A stretch of DNA of 5,311 nt from contig NZ_SMMD01000664.1 of NCBI RefSeq assembly GCF_009711475.1, positions 1 through 5,311 of the forward strand, written 5' to 3'. Position 1 is the stretch's first letter, and every line of letters starts with the position of its first letter. The position numbers and the translations under genes were made by a program. The stretch is from Fulvivirga aurantia. Its GTDB lineage: Bacteria > Bacteroidota > Bacteroidia > Cytophagales > Cyclobacteriaceae. Of this stretch, positions 1 to 5,311 are shown piece by piece. Below the pieces are notes generated by a model. The model worked only from the letters and a program-made list of their open reading frames with translations, did no database searches and was not told where the DNA came from.

Positions 1-1
1 C

Positions 2-22
2 CTGTCATGTACTAGTGATGAC
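2..22 (+). other. Lipobox remnant and probable surface-export signal
   Basis: The first readable codons give Leu-Ser-Cys (Cys codon 8-10), then Thr-Ser-Asp-Asp-Pro. Leu-Ser before Cys is a common end of a Bacteroidota type II signal peptide, and the Cys would be lipidated. In this phylum, Ser/Lys followed by acidic residues just after the Cys acts as a lipoprotein export signal to the cell surface. The Ser-Asp-Asp at +3 to +5 fits that pattern. The hydrophobic part of the signal peptide lies outside the window, so the call rests on these few residues and on the low-complexity acidic linker after them. Confidence 0.7.
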
Positions 23-1876
23 CCCGGCACCGACCCGATTACTGACCTTACCTTTGAAGCCGTACTATCTCAAGGTGAAATTGAGGATGTACCAGAGACA
101 ACAACCCGGAATGAAACATCAGCCAGTGAAATTGGCAAAGAAGATAGAACCGAAACGACAGAAGGAGGTGAAGAAATAGAAACACGGTGGGTCTGTAGCG
201 AAAAGACTATGAGCGTCACTGGTGGAAATTCGAATTTTCCGCTCTTCAACCCAAATGTTGAGGTAATATATCCAGGTAATTTACTACAAGGTAAATCATT
301 AAATGATGCCACTCCGTCTCCGATTGTAGTAAAGAGAGGTGGGGGCACTATATCCTACGATTTAAACACTGGGAGCAATCCTTCCTTTTCTGTAGATGAA
401 GTAAGCCGAAGTAGCATCGGTACTGCCATGAATGAAATTATTGCAAATGCAAGTGATGTGGTTCCGGCCAATTTTCAATTAGATATTATCAATGTGCAAT
501 CGGAAACACAACTAGCACTGGAGATGGGCTTGACTTTAAAAACGTGGACCACCAAGGCCAAAGCTAACATGTCCTTCAGCCAGGACAAAAGCTATAACAG
601 ATTTTTAGTGAAGTTAAAGCAGTCTTACTACACGATGATTTATGATTTCCCTACCAATGTAGAGGAGCTCTTTGACCCTAGTGTAACTCCGGAAGACCTC
701 TCCCCTTACGTAGCCAGTGATAACCCGGCTACGTTCATCTCTTCAGTTACCTACGGACGCATTTTCTATCTACTAGTAGAGTCTACATCAACAAGAGAAG
801 AAATGGATGCAAAACTCAATGTGTCTTACAGTAAATTTGGTAATTCGGCATCAGGCTCTGTAGATGTTGAAACTTTTAAATCTCTGAAAAATCTTAAAAT
901 AAAGGTTATCGCCTATGGTGGTGATGCCAAAGGATCTTTTGAGCTTGCTGCGGAGCCTTCTGTTGAGCAATTAGCCGAAAGATTGGCCAACAGTACAGAT
1001 ATAAGAACAGGTGTTCCACTTTCTTATACCGTAAGAAGTGCCAAAAGGCCTGATCAAATCGTAAGTACGAACCTGGCCACTGAGTATAATATCGTACAAT
1101 GCGACCTGAGAGGCACTTTACCACCTCAGTCTTACAAGGCACTTATAGATGTGTTTGCAGATGATGATGAACCAGGCATAGGGGCTGCTTCAAATATTGC
1201 CTGTTCTAATGCAGTTATGTTTAATCATGAGGGCGATAAGTATGTTTGGTTTAAGGGTACACAAGGAGAAATATTGGGTGAGTATAGTATCAAAGATCCT
1301 AACGCTCCTTTGGGTGAAATTATATTTGATGGAATAGGTGCTGCTGCAAGGGTTCAAAACACTAAAATATACCTGTTCGATAAGTCCGGTATTAATTTCA
1401 TTGTTCTAAATACAGGATGGCTTCCTTCATGTGACGTAGATCTCTCACAACCTCTCGGCCCATATGATGAAAAAGATGGAGCTGTTAGAATTTATAACAC
1501 AAACGAGTATTGGGATACCTCCCCCAATTATCCTTTTAGTGGAGAAGGCTTAGAAGCAGCTTGTAGGCATTTTGACCCTAATAGAACTATCACCCATTAT
1601 TTTGTAAAACCGGGTAGTCGTTATGCCCATTGCGAATTGAAGAATAAAAAATTTACCTGGAAAGATGACCTCTCTATTTCAAAATGGGCTGGTGTAGGCA
1701 TAGGTTTTGATCAGGTTGGGGCGGCTTGCCGCATAGACTTTCAGGGTGATGGAGGAGGTGGCACTGAGGTAAAGAGACAATTATTCTTTGATAAAGCAGG
1801 CACGAGTTTTACCATTTGGAATCCAAACGAAACTTATGATAGCCTCAAATTTTCTCCACCATATATCATTAATTAA
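2..1876 (+). CDS. CDC-like (thiol-activated cytolysin family) pore-forming lipoprotein with hemopexin-like C-terminus, 5' partial
   Basis: The frame is open from base 2, giving 624 residues. It begins L-S-C-T-S-D-D, a lipobox remnant, so the true start lies left of the window. The first in-frame ATG (209) would remove the anchor, an acidic Thr/Glu-rich linker and the conserved stretch T-R-W-V-C-S-E-K, and it has no ribosome site. Numbering from that ATG, residues 14-300 align by eye with CDC domains 1-3: VIYPGNLLQG (19-28), KQSYYTM (137-143), VTYGRIFYLLVESTS (180-194), AYGGDA (235-240) and GVPLSYT (268-274). In the family, two helical bundles of domain 3 refold into the pore beta-barrel; here these would be about 105-150 and 194-235. 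Domain 4, with the undecapeptide (ECTGLAWEWWR) and Thr-Leu cholesterol motif, is absent; residues 323-538 carry four hemopexin-like repeats instead. Likely a surface-anchored pore former or CDC-like subunit. The superfamily call is strong; the target and activity are inferred. Confidence 0.9.
   Translation: MSCTSDDPGTDPITDLTFEAVLSQGEIEDVPETTTRNETSASEIGKEDRTETTEGGEEIETRWVCSEKTMSVTGGNSNFPLFNPNVEVIYPGNLLQGKSLNDATPSPIVVKRGGGTISYDLNTGSNPSFSVDEVSRSSIGTAMNEIIANASDVVPANFQLDIINVQSETQLALEMGLTLKTWTTKAKANMSFSQDKSYNRFLVKLKQSYYTMIYDFPTNVEELFDPSVTPEDLSPYVASDNPATFISSVTYGRIFYLLVESTSTREEMDAKLNVSYSKFGNSASGSVDVETFKSLKNLKIKVIAYGGDAKGSFELAAEPSVEQLAERLANSTDIRTGVPLSYTVRSAKRPDQIVSTNLATEYNIVQCDLRGTLPPQSYKALIDVFADDDEPGIGAASNIACSNAVMFNHEGDKYVWFKGTQGEILGEYSIKDPNAPLGEIIFDGIGAAARVQNTKIYLFDKSGINFIVLNTGWLPSCDVDLSQPLGPYDEKDGAVRIYNTNEYWDTSPNYPFSGEGLEAACRHFDPNRTITHYFVKPGSRYAHCELKNKKFTWKDDLSISKWAGVGIGFDQVGAACRIDFQGDGGGGTEVKRQLFFDKAGTSFTIWNPNETYDSLKFSPPYIIN
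1175..1822 (+). repeat. Four hemopexin-like repeats in the C-terminal domain of the CDC-like protein
   Basis: Four times the protein shows a Gly/Glu-Ala-Ala or equivalent segment followed by an aromatic strand of the type Y-x-F-x-K-x-G-x-x-F. Numbered from the ATG at 209, the strands are DKYVWFKG (343-350), KIYLFDKSG (386-394), HYFVKPGSRY (463-472) and QLFFDKAGTSF (524-534). Three are preceded by GAAA, EAAC or GAAC (377, 449, 504), and the first by GAAS (325). Spacing is uneven, at about 42, 76 and 61 residues. This resembles the blades of a four-bladed hemopexin-type propeller, usually a binding module. Cysteines 332, 408, 452, 475 and 507 may form disulfides outside the cytoplasm. The fold is inferred from pattern only. 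Confidence 0.5.
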
Positions 1877-1891
1877 GCAATAAGTGTGTTT

Positions 1892-1923
1892 AAGCATCGT
1901 CAGAGTCTGGCGATGCTTTTTTG
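1892..1923 (+). terminator. Intrinsic terminator after the CDC-like gene
   Basis: AAGCATCG (1892-1899) pairs with CGATGCTT (1911-1918). Inside it, CAG (1901-1903) pairs with CTG (1907-1909) and T1900 with G1910 as a wobble. The result is a stem of about 12 pairs with a three-base loop, leading into a run of six T (1917-1922). It begins 16 bases after the stop codon at 1874-1876 and separates the pore-former gene from the genes downstream. Confidence 0.88.
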
Positions 1924-1970
1924 TTTATTTTCCTTTCTAATTATTACCTTGTTATTCTAATGCTCAGATT

Positions 1971-2552
1971 ATGAATAACAAGGTCAATTTATTTTTACAA
2001 CAAGCTAAACAGTGGCAAGAGGAGATGACGCTTTTAAGGCAAATTGTCTTAGAATGCGGCTTAACAGAAGAGTTGAAGTGGATGCACCCTTGCTACACTT
2101 ACAAAAATCACAACATTGTGCTGATCCACGGTTTTAAGGACTTTTGTGCACTACTTTTTCATAAAGGTGCATTACTAAAAGACGATAAGAATATACTGGT
2201 ACAACAGACTGAAAATGTGCAGGCCGCACGACAGATCAGGTTTACAAATGTAGACGAAATCTCATCACTAAAATCTACGATCAAAGCTTATATATTCGAA
2301 GCTATAGAAGTAGAAAAAGCAGGCGTAAAAATTCCTATGAAGAAAACTGCTGACTATACTACACCTGAGGAGCTATTAGAAAAATTTAATTCAAACCCTG
2401 ACTTTAAGGCCGCTTTTAAAGCACTTACACCAGGCAGACAGCGAGGCTATCTACTATATTTTTCACAAGCAAAACAATCGCAGACCAGAAAATCGAGGAT
2501 TGAAAAATACTTACCACAAATATTTGAAGGTAAAGGCCTTAGGGATAGATAA
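1971..2552 (+). CDS. YdeI/OmdA family protein (DUF1801 domain plus YdeI C-terminal domain)
   Basis: This 193-residue protein has no signal peptide or membrane segment and should be cytoplasmic. Residues about 15-115 match the DUF1801 (YdhG-like) fold: ELKWMHPCYTYKNHNIVLI (34-52) followed by FKDFCALLFHKGALLKD (55-71) is the family's typical core. Residues about 130-193 match the YdeI/OmdA C-terminal domain, with AFKALTPGRQRGYLLYFSQA and then RIEKYLPQIFEGKGL. The length is usual for the two-domain family. The biochemical role is not established; the domain's database label refers to bacteriocin protection and OmpD association, which is weak grounds for a function here. The ATG has no Shine-Dalgarno site, as is common in Bacteroidota. 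It stands alone between the upstream terminator and a 72-base gap before the next gene. Confidence 0.88.
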   Translation: MNNKVNLFLQQAKQWQEEMTLLRQIVLECGLTEELKWMHPCYTYKNHNIVLIHGFKDFCALLFHKGALLKDDKNILVQQTENVQAARQIRFTNVDEISSLKSTIKAYIFEAIEVEKAGVKIPMKKTADYTTPEELLEKFNSNPDFKAAFKALTPGRQRGYLLYFSQAKQSQTRKSRIEKYLPQIFEGKGLRDR

Positions 2553-2624
2553 AATATTTGTGCCACAACGGTAACCTGTTGCCCTCAGATTACACAAAGC
2601 CAATAGAAACCTAAACCCATTCAG

Positions 2625-3062
2625 ATGACAAGATTAATCGTATTTCTGTATTTATTGTTGATATCTTCAACCGCCATAGCTCAAAACTTTACTCAGAAAG
2701 AAAAAGAGAAAATAAAGCAAGAAATTGAGCAACTGAGTGCTGCTGAGCAAAACGCCTTCGAAATTGGTGAATGCGAGAAAGTGGCTGATTTTTTTGATGA
2801 AGATGTCGTTTTTTATGCAGCCGGACGCAAAGCACCATCCGTTCAGTTTATACAAAATTTTTGTAGCAGAATACCCAGGCCTTTCGAAAAAGCAGGTGAA
2901 ATTACCGAAGACATTTACGTGATGTCACCATCAGTGGTCCACACCATAAAAGTCATTGAGCTTGCAGAAAAAAAACAACGCGAGGTTGTGACTAAGATAT
3001 GGCATAAAACTACAGACGGTTGGAAAATCATACATTTCCATTCATCAATAAACCAATTATGA
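2625..3062 (+). CDS. Exported NTF2/SnoaL-like (DUF4440-type) small protein
   Basis: This 145-residue protein opens with a type I signal peptide: a basic residue at 3, a hydrophobic run to about 13, and A-I-A then Gln at 17-20. The mature protein is therefore about 126 residues in the periplasm or outside the cell. A helix rich in Lys and Glu (24-45) leads into E-C-E-K-V-A-D-F-F-D-E-D-V-V-F-Y-A (49-65), and the end holds TKIWHKTTDGWKIIHFHSS (124-142). A helix, a cavity-lining strand and a closing K-x-x-D-G-W-K-I-x-H-x-H-x-S strand are the hallmarks of the NTF2-like cone fold in DUF4440/SnoaL proteins. Members range from enzymes to binding proteins, so no substrate can be named. Two Cys (50 and 82) could form a disulfide after export. 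Confidence 0.8.
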   Translation: MTRLIVFLYLLLISSTAIAQNFTQKEKEKIKQEIEQLSAAEQNAFEIGECEKVADFFDEDVVFYAAGRKAPSVQFIQNFCSRIPRPFEKAGEITEDIYVMSPSVVHTIKVIELAEKKQREVVTKIWHKTTDGWKIIHFHSSINQL

Positions 3063-3113
3063 TCTGAAATTAAGTATGGTTTTTGTAATAATAAGTTTTA
3101 ATAATTCCTTTAC

Positions 3114-3147
3114 TTGGTGGGATAGCTTTATCACATAAATCCACCAA
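3114..3147 (+). promoter_or_regulatory. Inverted repeat directly before the start codon of the secreted repeat protein
   Basis: TTGGTGG (3114-3120) is the exact reverse complement of CCACCAA (3141-3147), with G3121 and T3140 adding a wobble pair. The right arm ends at the base before the ATG at 3148. In the transcript this would make an 8-pair stem with an 18-base loop against the start codon, which could restrict ribosome access. As DNA it could be an operator. Neither role is proven, and chance cannot be excluded. Confidence 0.35.
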
Positions 3148-3726
3148 ATGAAATCAAAAAACTTATTATTAATTTGGGTAATCCTTGGCCTTATTTGCCC
3201 TTTAGTAAGCAACGTGCAAGCTCAACTTTATCAGTATGATTATCACGAATATCACACTTACAACAACGGGCAAAATAGAATAGCCTTTAAATGGAATACA
3301 CAAACCGGAGAATCTACCCGTTATTATTATGACAATGATGACTGGCATGAGTCTACAGCCAGTTTACCAGCTCGCCCATTAGGAAACCCCTCTCAAGAAG
3401 GTGAGATTATGATGGACTATCATGAATATTACACTGAAGAAGGTGGCCAGTATCGCATTGTATTGGTTTGGAATACTAAAACTGGCAAATCGATCCGTTA
3501 TTATTATGACAACAATCAGTGGCATGAGTCTACAGCTAGCCTACCAGCCGCACCACTCAAATCTTCCGGACAAATTGGTGAAATCATGATGGCTTATCAC
3601 GAATATTACACTTTAGAAGGCGGACAATATAGAATAGTCCTGGTTTGGAATACGCTCACCGGAGAGGCAATCAGGTATTACTACGACAATGATAAATGGA
3701 ATCTATCTACAGCCGATGTACCCTAA
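3148..3726 (+). CDS. Secreted protein of three tandem 59-residue repeats (function unknown)
   Basis: This 192-residue protein has a type I signal peptide (basic residues at 2 and 4, hydrophobic core to about 20, V-Q-A then Gln at 23-26). Almost all the mature part is three copies of one unit, starting at residues 31, 90 and 149. The core is Y-H-E-Y-x-T, then G-Q-x-R-I, W-N-T-x-T-G and R-Y-Y-Y-D-N-x-x-W. The first two units end in a 15-residue linker finishing G-E-I-M-M. The third ends after its core, just before the stop. The W-N-T-x-T-G turn between aromatic strands suggests beta-hairpins, so a small all-beta surface or periplasmic binding protein is plausible. I recognise no named family. 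The stop (TAA 3724-3726) overlaps the next start as TAATG, so the two genes are probably co-translated. Confidence 0.8.
   Translation: MKSKNLLLIWVILGLICPLVSNVQAQLYQYDYHEYHTYNNGQNRIAFKWNTQTGESTRYYYDNDDWHESTASLPARPLGNPSQEGEIMMDYHEYYTEEGGQYRIVLVWNTKTGKSIRYYYDNNQWHESTASLPAAPLKSSGQIGEIMMAYHEYYTLEGGQYRIVLVWNTLTGEAIRYYYDNDKWNLSTADVP
3238..3723 (+). repeat. Three in-frame 177-base coding repeats, the last shortened
   Basis: Units begin at 3238, 3415 and 3592. The first two are exactly 177 bases (59 codons); the third has only the 44-codon core. By eye, core units 1 and 2 share about 31 of 44 residues and units 2 and 3 about 33 of 44. Codons for the same residues differ, for example the Arg-Tyr-Tyr-Tyr block uses other codons in unit 3. 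The duplications are therefore not recent, and the protein sequence seems to have been maintained. Confidence 0.92.
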
Positions 3727-4184
3727 TGGATATAATTAAAATTCTAGAAGATATGGGGCTTGAGCTTCCTGAGGTTTCTACCCCTGGAGGCTCATACCAA
3801 TCAGTCAATGTGAGAGGTAAAGTGGCTTATATAGCCATTCAGTTTCCGATTAATAATGGTGAGTATCTATATACCGGGAGACTGGGAAATGATCTGACTA
3901 CAGCAGACGGGTATAAGGCCCTACAGCTTTGCGCGCTCAATGTGTTAGCTCAAGTGCATAAGAAAATAGGATTTGATCATATAGAAGGCCTAAACCACCT
4001 GGATATTTATTTTCAATCAGCTGAAAATTGGGATGAGTCTCCCAAAGTGGCTGATGGGGCTTCTGATTTGTTTTCTAAAATTCTAGAAAGTAGAGGCACT
4101 CACAGTAGAGCTATTTTTGGTGTTCATAAGCTACCTCGAAATTTTAGTGTAGGTCTTACAAGTACGTTTACTTTACTAGAGTAA
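3726..4184 (+). CDS. Divergent RidA (YjgF/YER057c/UK114) family protein
   Basis: From the ATG at 3726 the product is 152 residues, the usual size of the RidA branch annotated as YjgF-like endoribonuclease. An in-frame ATG at 3696 would add ten residues lying inside the upstream coding region and unlike the family, so 3726 is preferred. Family marks are the N-terminal LEDMGLELPE and G-G-S-Y (21-24), YLYTGRLGNDLTTADGY (47-63), ALNVLA (70-75), PKVADGASDLF (106-116) and H-S-R-A-I-F-G (126-132), whose R128 aligns with the ligand-binding Arg. No signal peptide, so cytoplasmic. Classical RidA hydrolyses reactive enamine/imine intermediates from PLP enzymes. Here the usual Ser-Gly before Q-x-P is replaced (Y-I-A-I-Q-F-P, 35-41), and the C-terminal V-E-V-E-A-type strand with its acidic residue reads S-V-G-L-T-S (141-146). 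Deaminase activity is therefore doubtful. Confidence 0.87.
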   Translation: MDIIKILEDMGLELPEVSTPGGSYQSVNVRGKVAYIAIQFPINNGEYLYTGRLGNDLTTADGYKALQLCALNVLAQVHKKIGFDHIEGLNHLDIYFQSAENWDESPKVADGASDLFSKILESRGTHSRAIFGVHKLPRNFSVGLTSTFTLLE

Positions 4185-4205
4185 CACTGACGTTTCAAAA
4201 TTTAT

Positions 4206-4235
4206 AAATATTATAATAAAATTATTCTAATATTT
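4206..4235 (+). terminator. AT-only hairpin in the gap after the RidA-like gene (weak terminator candidate)
   Basis: AAATATTA (4206-4213) pairs exactly with TAATATTT (4228-4235). After one mismatch, AATA (4215-4218) pairs with TATT (4223-4226). A T-rich stretch follows (to about 4243). The stem contains no G-C pair, so it would be weak. It may merely reflect the extreme AT content of this 88-base gap. No consensus promoter for the next gene was found here. Confidence 0.25.
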
Positions 4236-4272
4236 TATTTTCTTAGTAGCTAAACTCTAAGCTTCTAACCTC

Positions 4273-5262
4273 ATGACAAACAAAATCATCTTTCTCTCTC
4301 TAATTATACTTATTCTAAACCCTCTATCAGGATCGGCTCAATTCGATATGCCAAAACAAAAACACGCGCAGGAATTTCTTAACCGAGAGTTGTTGGTCGA
4401 GCTCCGAGAGCCACGTGAAGACATATTGAAAGAATTTAAGAAAAGCCCTGAGTCCAGAGATTTGTATTTAAAAAACCTTGAAATTGCTAATAAGAGTATA
4501 AAGGAATTTGCAGCCAAATACTGGCAGCTCCACACGGACATAAAATTCATGACTACTCAAGAGATAGATGAATTACTAGTAACCAAAGAGAACGCTGAAA
4601 AATATGCTATTCTAAAAGCCGACATAAGTTATGGAGGAAGAAGACACACTGTAAATACCATAGTGTATATCGAGGGATATGTTTTTAGAGCACTGCTCCC
4701 TGATCAAAATAAGTGGCTCTTTAAAATAATGCTGCCAAATGATTCGATGGATGAAATAGATTATCGATTCGTATTTCATAATATGCAAAAATATATATCG
4801 GCAGCTGCTGAAGGGAAAGATAAAAGAGACGAGTCGCTATGGAATATCTCTGAAAATATAGCTCAGCTTGAAGAAACCACTTTGGTTGTAGCTGAAGAAA
4901 CTTTAAAGATAGAGGCTGATGAAGCCCGCTCTTTATATAAATTCCCAATAGAAATTTTGCCTGTGGAGAAATACTTCGAAAAACTTCGAAGCGAGGATGG
5001 TAAACTTGCCTACACCACAATGATAATGCATAATACAAAAAACATATGGATGTATGTTACTGTAGATCTTAGTTCGATGAATATATTGAGTTTAATGACC
5101 GTAAACGGAGGCCTAAACTCTTTTTCTATAGGTACTGTAATTGGCGATAGAAGTATGGGAGGCCGCTATGTAGATTTAATCAGCTTCAAAAAAGGTATTG
5201 GTTTAGATAAAAACTACTTCAAATATACCGGTAGCAAAATGGCTCTAAAGATGAATTACTGA
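4273..5262 (+). CDS. Exported protein of unknown function (329 residues)
   Basis: I do not recognise this family. The start has a type I signal peptide: Lys4, a hydrophobic run 5-15, and S-G-S-A then Gln at 19-23. There is no lipobox and no later membrane segment, so the mature protein of about 307 residues should be periplasmic or secreted. Residues 25-95 are charged and probably helical. Residues 105-150 look like beta-strands (ILKADISYGG, TVNTIVYIEGYVFRALL). Residues 180-215 are again helical and acidic. Residues 245-329 are beta-like with Gly-rich turns (NGGLNSFSIG, GDRSMGG). The two helix-then-strand halves may be diverged copies of one domain, but the similarity is faint. It contains no Cys. 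It may form a transcription unit with the gene starting 26 bases after its stop. Confidence 0.75.
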   Translation: MTNKIIFLSLIILILNPLSGSAQFDMPKQKHAQEFLNRELLVELREPREDILKEFKKSPESRDLYLKNLEIANKSIKEFAAKYWQLHTDIKFMTTQEIDELLVTKENAEKYAILKADISYGGRRHTVNTIVYIEGYVFRALLPDQNKWLFKIMLPNDSMDEIDYRFVFHNMQKYISAAAEGKDKRDESLWNISENIAQLEETTLVVAEETLKIEADEARSLYKFPIEILPVEKYFEKLRSEDGKLAYTTMIMHNTKNIWMYVTVDLSSMNILSLMTVNGGLNSFSIGTVIGDRSMGGRYVDLISFKKGIGLDKNYFKYTGSKMALKMNY

Positions 5263-5288
5263 TTAATCTTAATAATTGAAAGGTCACA

Positions 5289-5311
5289 ATGATGAAATCG
5301 CTTCCTCTTCT
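5289..5311 (+). CDS. Start of a further gene, cut by the right edge
   Basis: Two consecutive ATG codons (5289 and 5292) open a frame reading M-M-K-S-L-P-L, which resembles the beginning of another signal peptide. GAAAGG (5278-5283) is a Shine-Dalgarno-like site, unusual for this window; its distance (8 bases) suits the second ATG slightly better than the first (5 bases). The 26-base gap from the preceding stop suggests an operon. Only seven full codons are visible, so the product cannot be named. Confidence 0.5.

Noticed and set aside
155..209. GGAGG-like purine-rich site near 162-167 as a ribosome site for the ATG at 209
   Set aside because: It lies about 40 bases before the ATG, too far to act, and it is explained as Gly-Gly-Glu-Glu codons in the open frame that runs from the lipobox.
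70..348. Minus-strand open frame opposite the lipoprotein start
   Set aside because: It overlaps a strongly supported gene on the + strand, has no recognisable domain and no start signal; the other minus-strand frames at 906-1142, 2667-2855, 4338-4550 and 4721-5038 were rejected for the same reason.
1920..1945. TTTG (1920-1923) with TAATTATT (1938-1945) as a Bacteroidota -33/-7 promoter for the YdeI-type gene
   Set aside because: The -7 part matches only six of eight consensus positions (TAnnTTTG) and the TTTG overlaps the terminator T run; in AT-rich DNA this is weak.
2566..2581. Hairpin CAACGG / CTGTTG with a TAAC loop between the YdeI-type and NTF2-like genes
   Set aside because: Only six pairs including a wobble and no T run follow; it is not supported as a terminator and may be chance.
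2737..2922. Second + strand frame inside the NTF2-like gene
   Set aside because: It lies wholly within the NTF2-like gene, which has a signal peptide and family motifs; this frame has neither.
3082..3130. TTTG (3082-3085) and TAGCTTTA (3123-3130) as a promoter pair for the repeat protein
   Set aside because: The gap between the elements is about 37 bases, well beyond the usual spacing near 20, and the second box lies inside the hairpin loop.
3148..3200. Lipoprotein signal (Leu-Ile-Cys at residues 15-17) in the secreted repeat protein
   Set aside because: Ile directly before Cys does not suit signal peptidase II, and a good type I site V-Q-A then Gln follows at 23-26.

Overview
The window looks like a chromosomal segment of a Bacteroidota bacterium, probably of the Cytophagales type. 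This is an inference from four things: AT-rich DNA, genes mostly without Shine-Dalgarno sites, signal peptides ending in A-Q, and a lipoprotein with a Cys-x-Ser-Asp-Asp start typical of the phylum's surface-export signal. All supported genes lie on the + strand. No RNA gene, insertion sequence, CRISPR array or origin was seen.

Positions 2-1876 hold the main gene, cut by the left edge. It encodes a lipoprotein of the thiol-activated, cholesterol-dependent cytolysin (CDC) superfamily. Its reading frame is open to the window edge and begins with a lipobox remnant, so the first internal ATG (209) is not the true start. The pore-forming core (CDC domains 1-3) is clear, but the cholesterol-binding domain 4 is absent. 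In its place is a Cys-containing C-terminal region with four hemopexin-like repeats. A strong intrinsic terminator (1892-1923) closes this transcription unit.

Positions 1971-2552 encode a cytoplasmic YdeI/OmdA-type protein (DUF1801 plus YdeI domain), and 2625-3062 encode a small exported NTF2/SnoaL-like protein.

Positions 3148-3726 encode a secreted protein made almost entirely of three 59-residue repeats. Its stop codon overlaps the start of a divergent RidA-family gene (3726-4184) in a TAATG junction, so the two are probably translationally coupled. The RidA-like protein keeps the family arginine but has lost other conserved positions.

After an AT-rich gap, 4273-5262 encode an exported protein that I do not recognise. 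A further gene starts 26 bases later (5289) and runs off the right edge. The genes after the terminator are co-directional with gaps of about 25-90 bases, but no common pathway is evident. The most notable object is the lipid-anchored CDC-like protein with an exchanged membrane- or receptor-binding domain. I did not find a clear multi-gene undescribed system.
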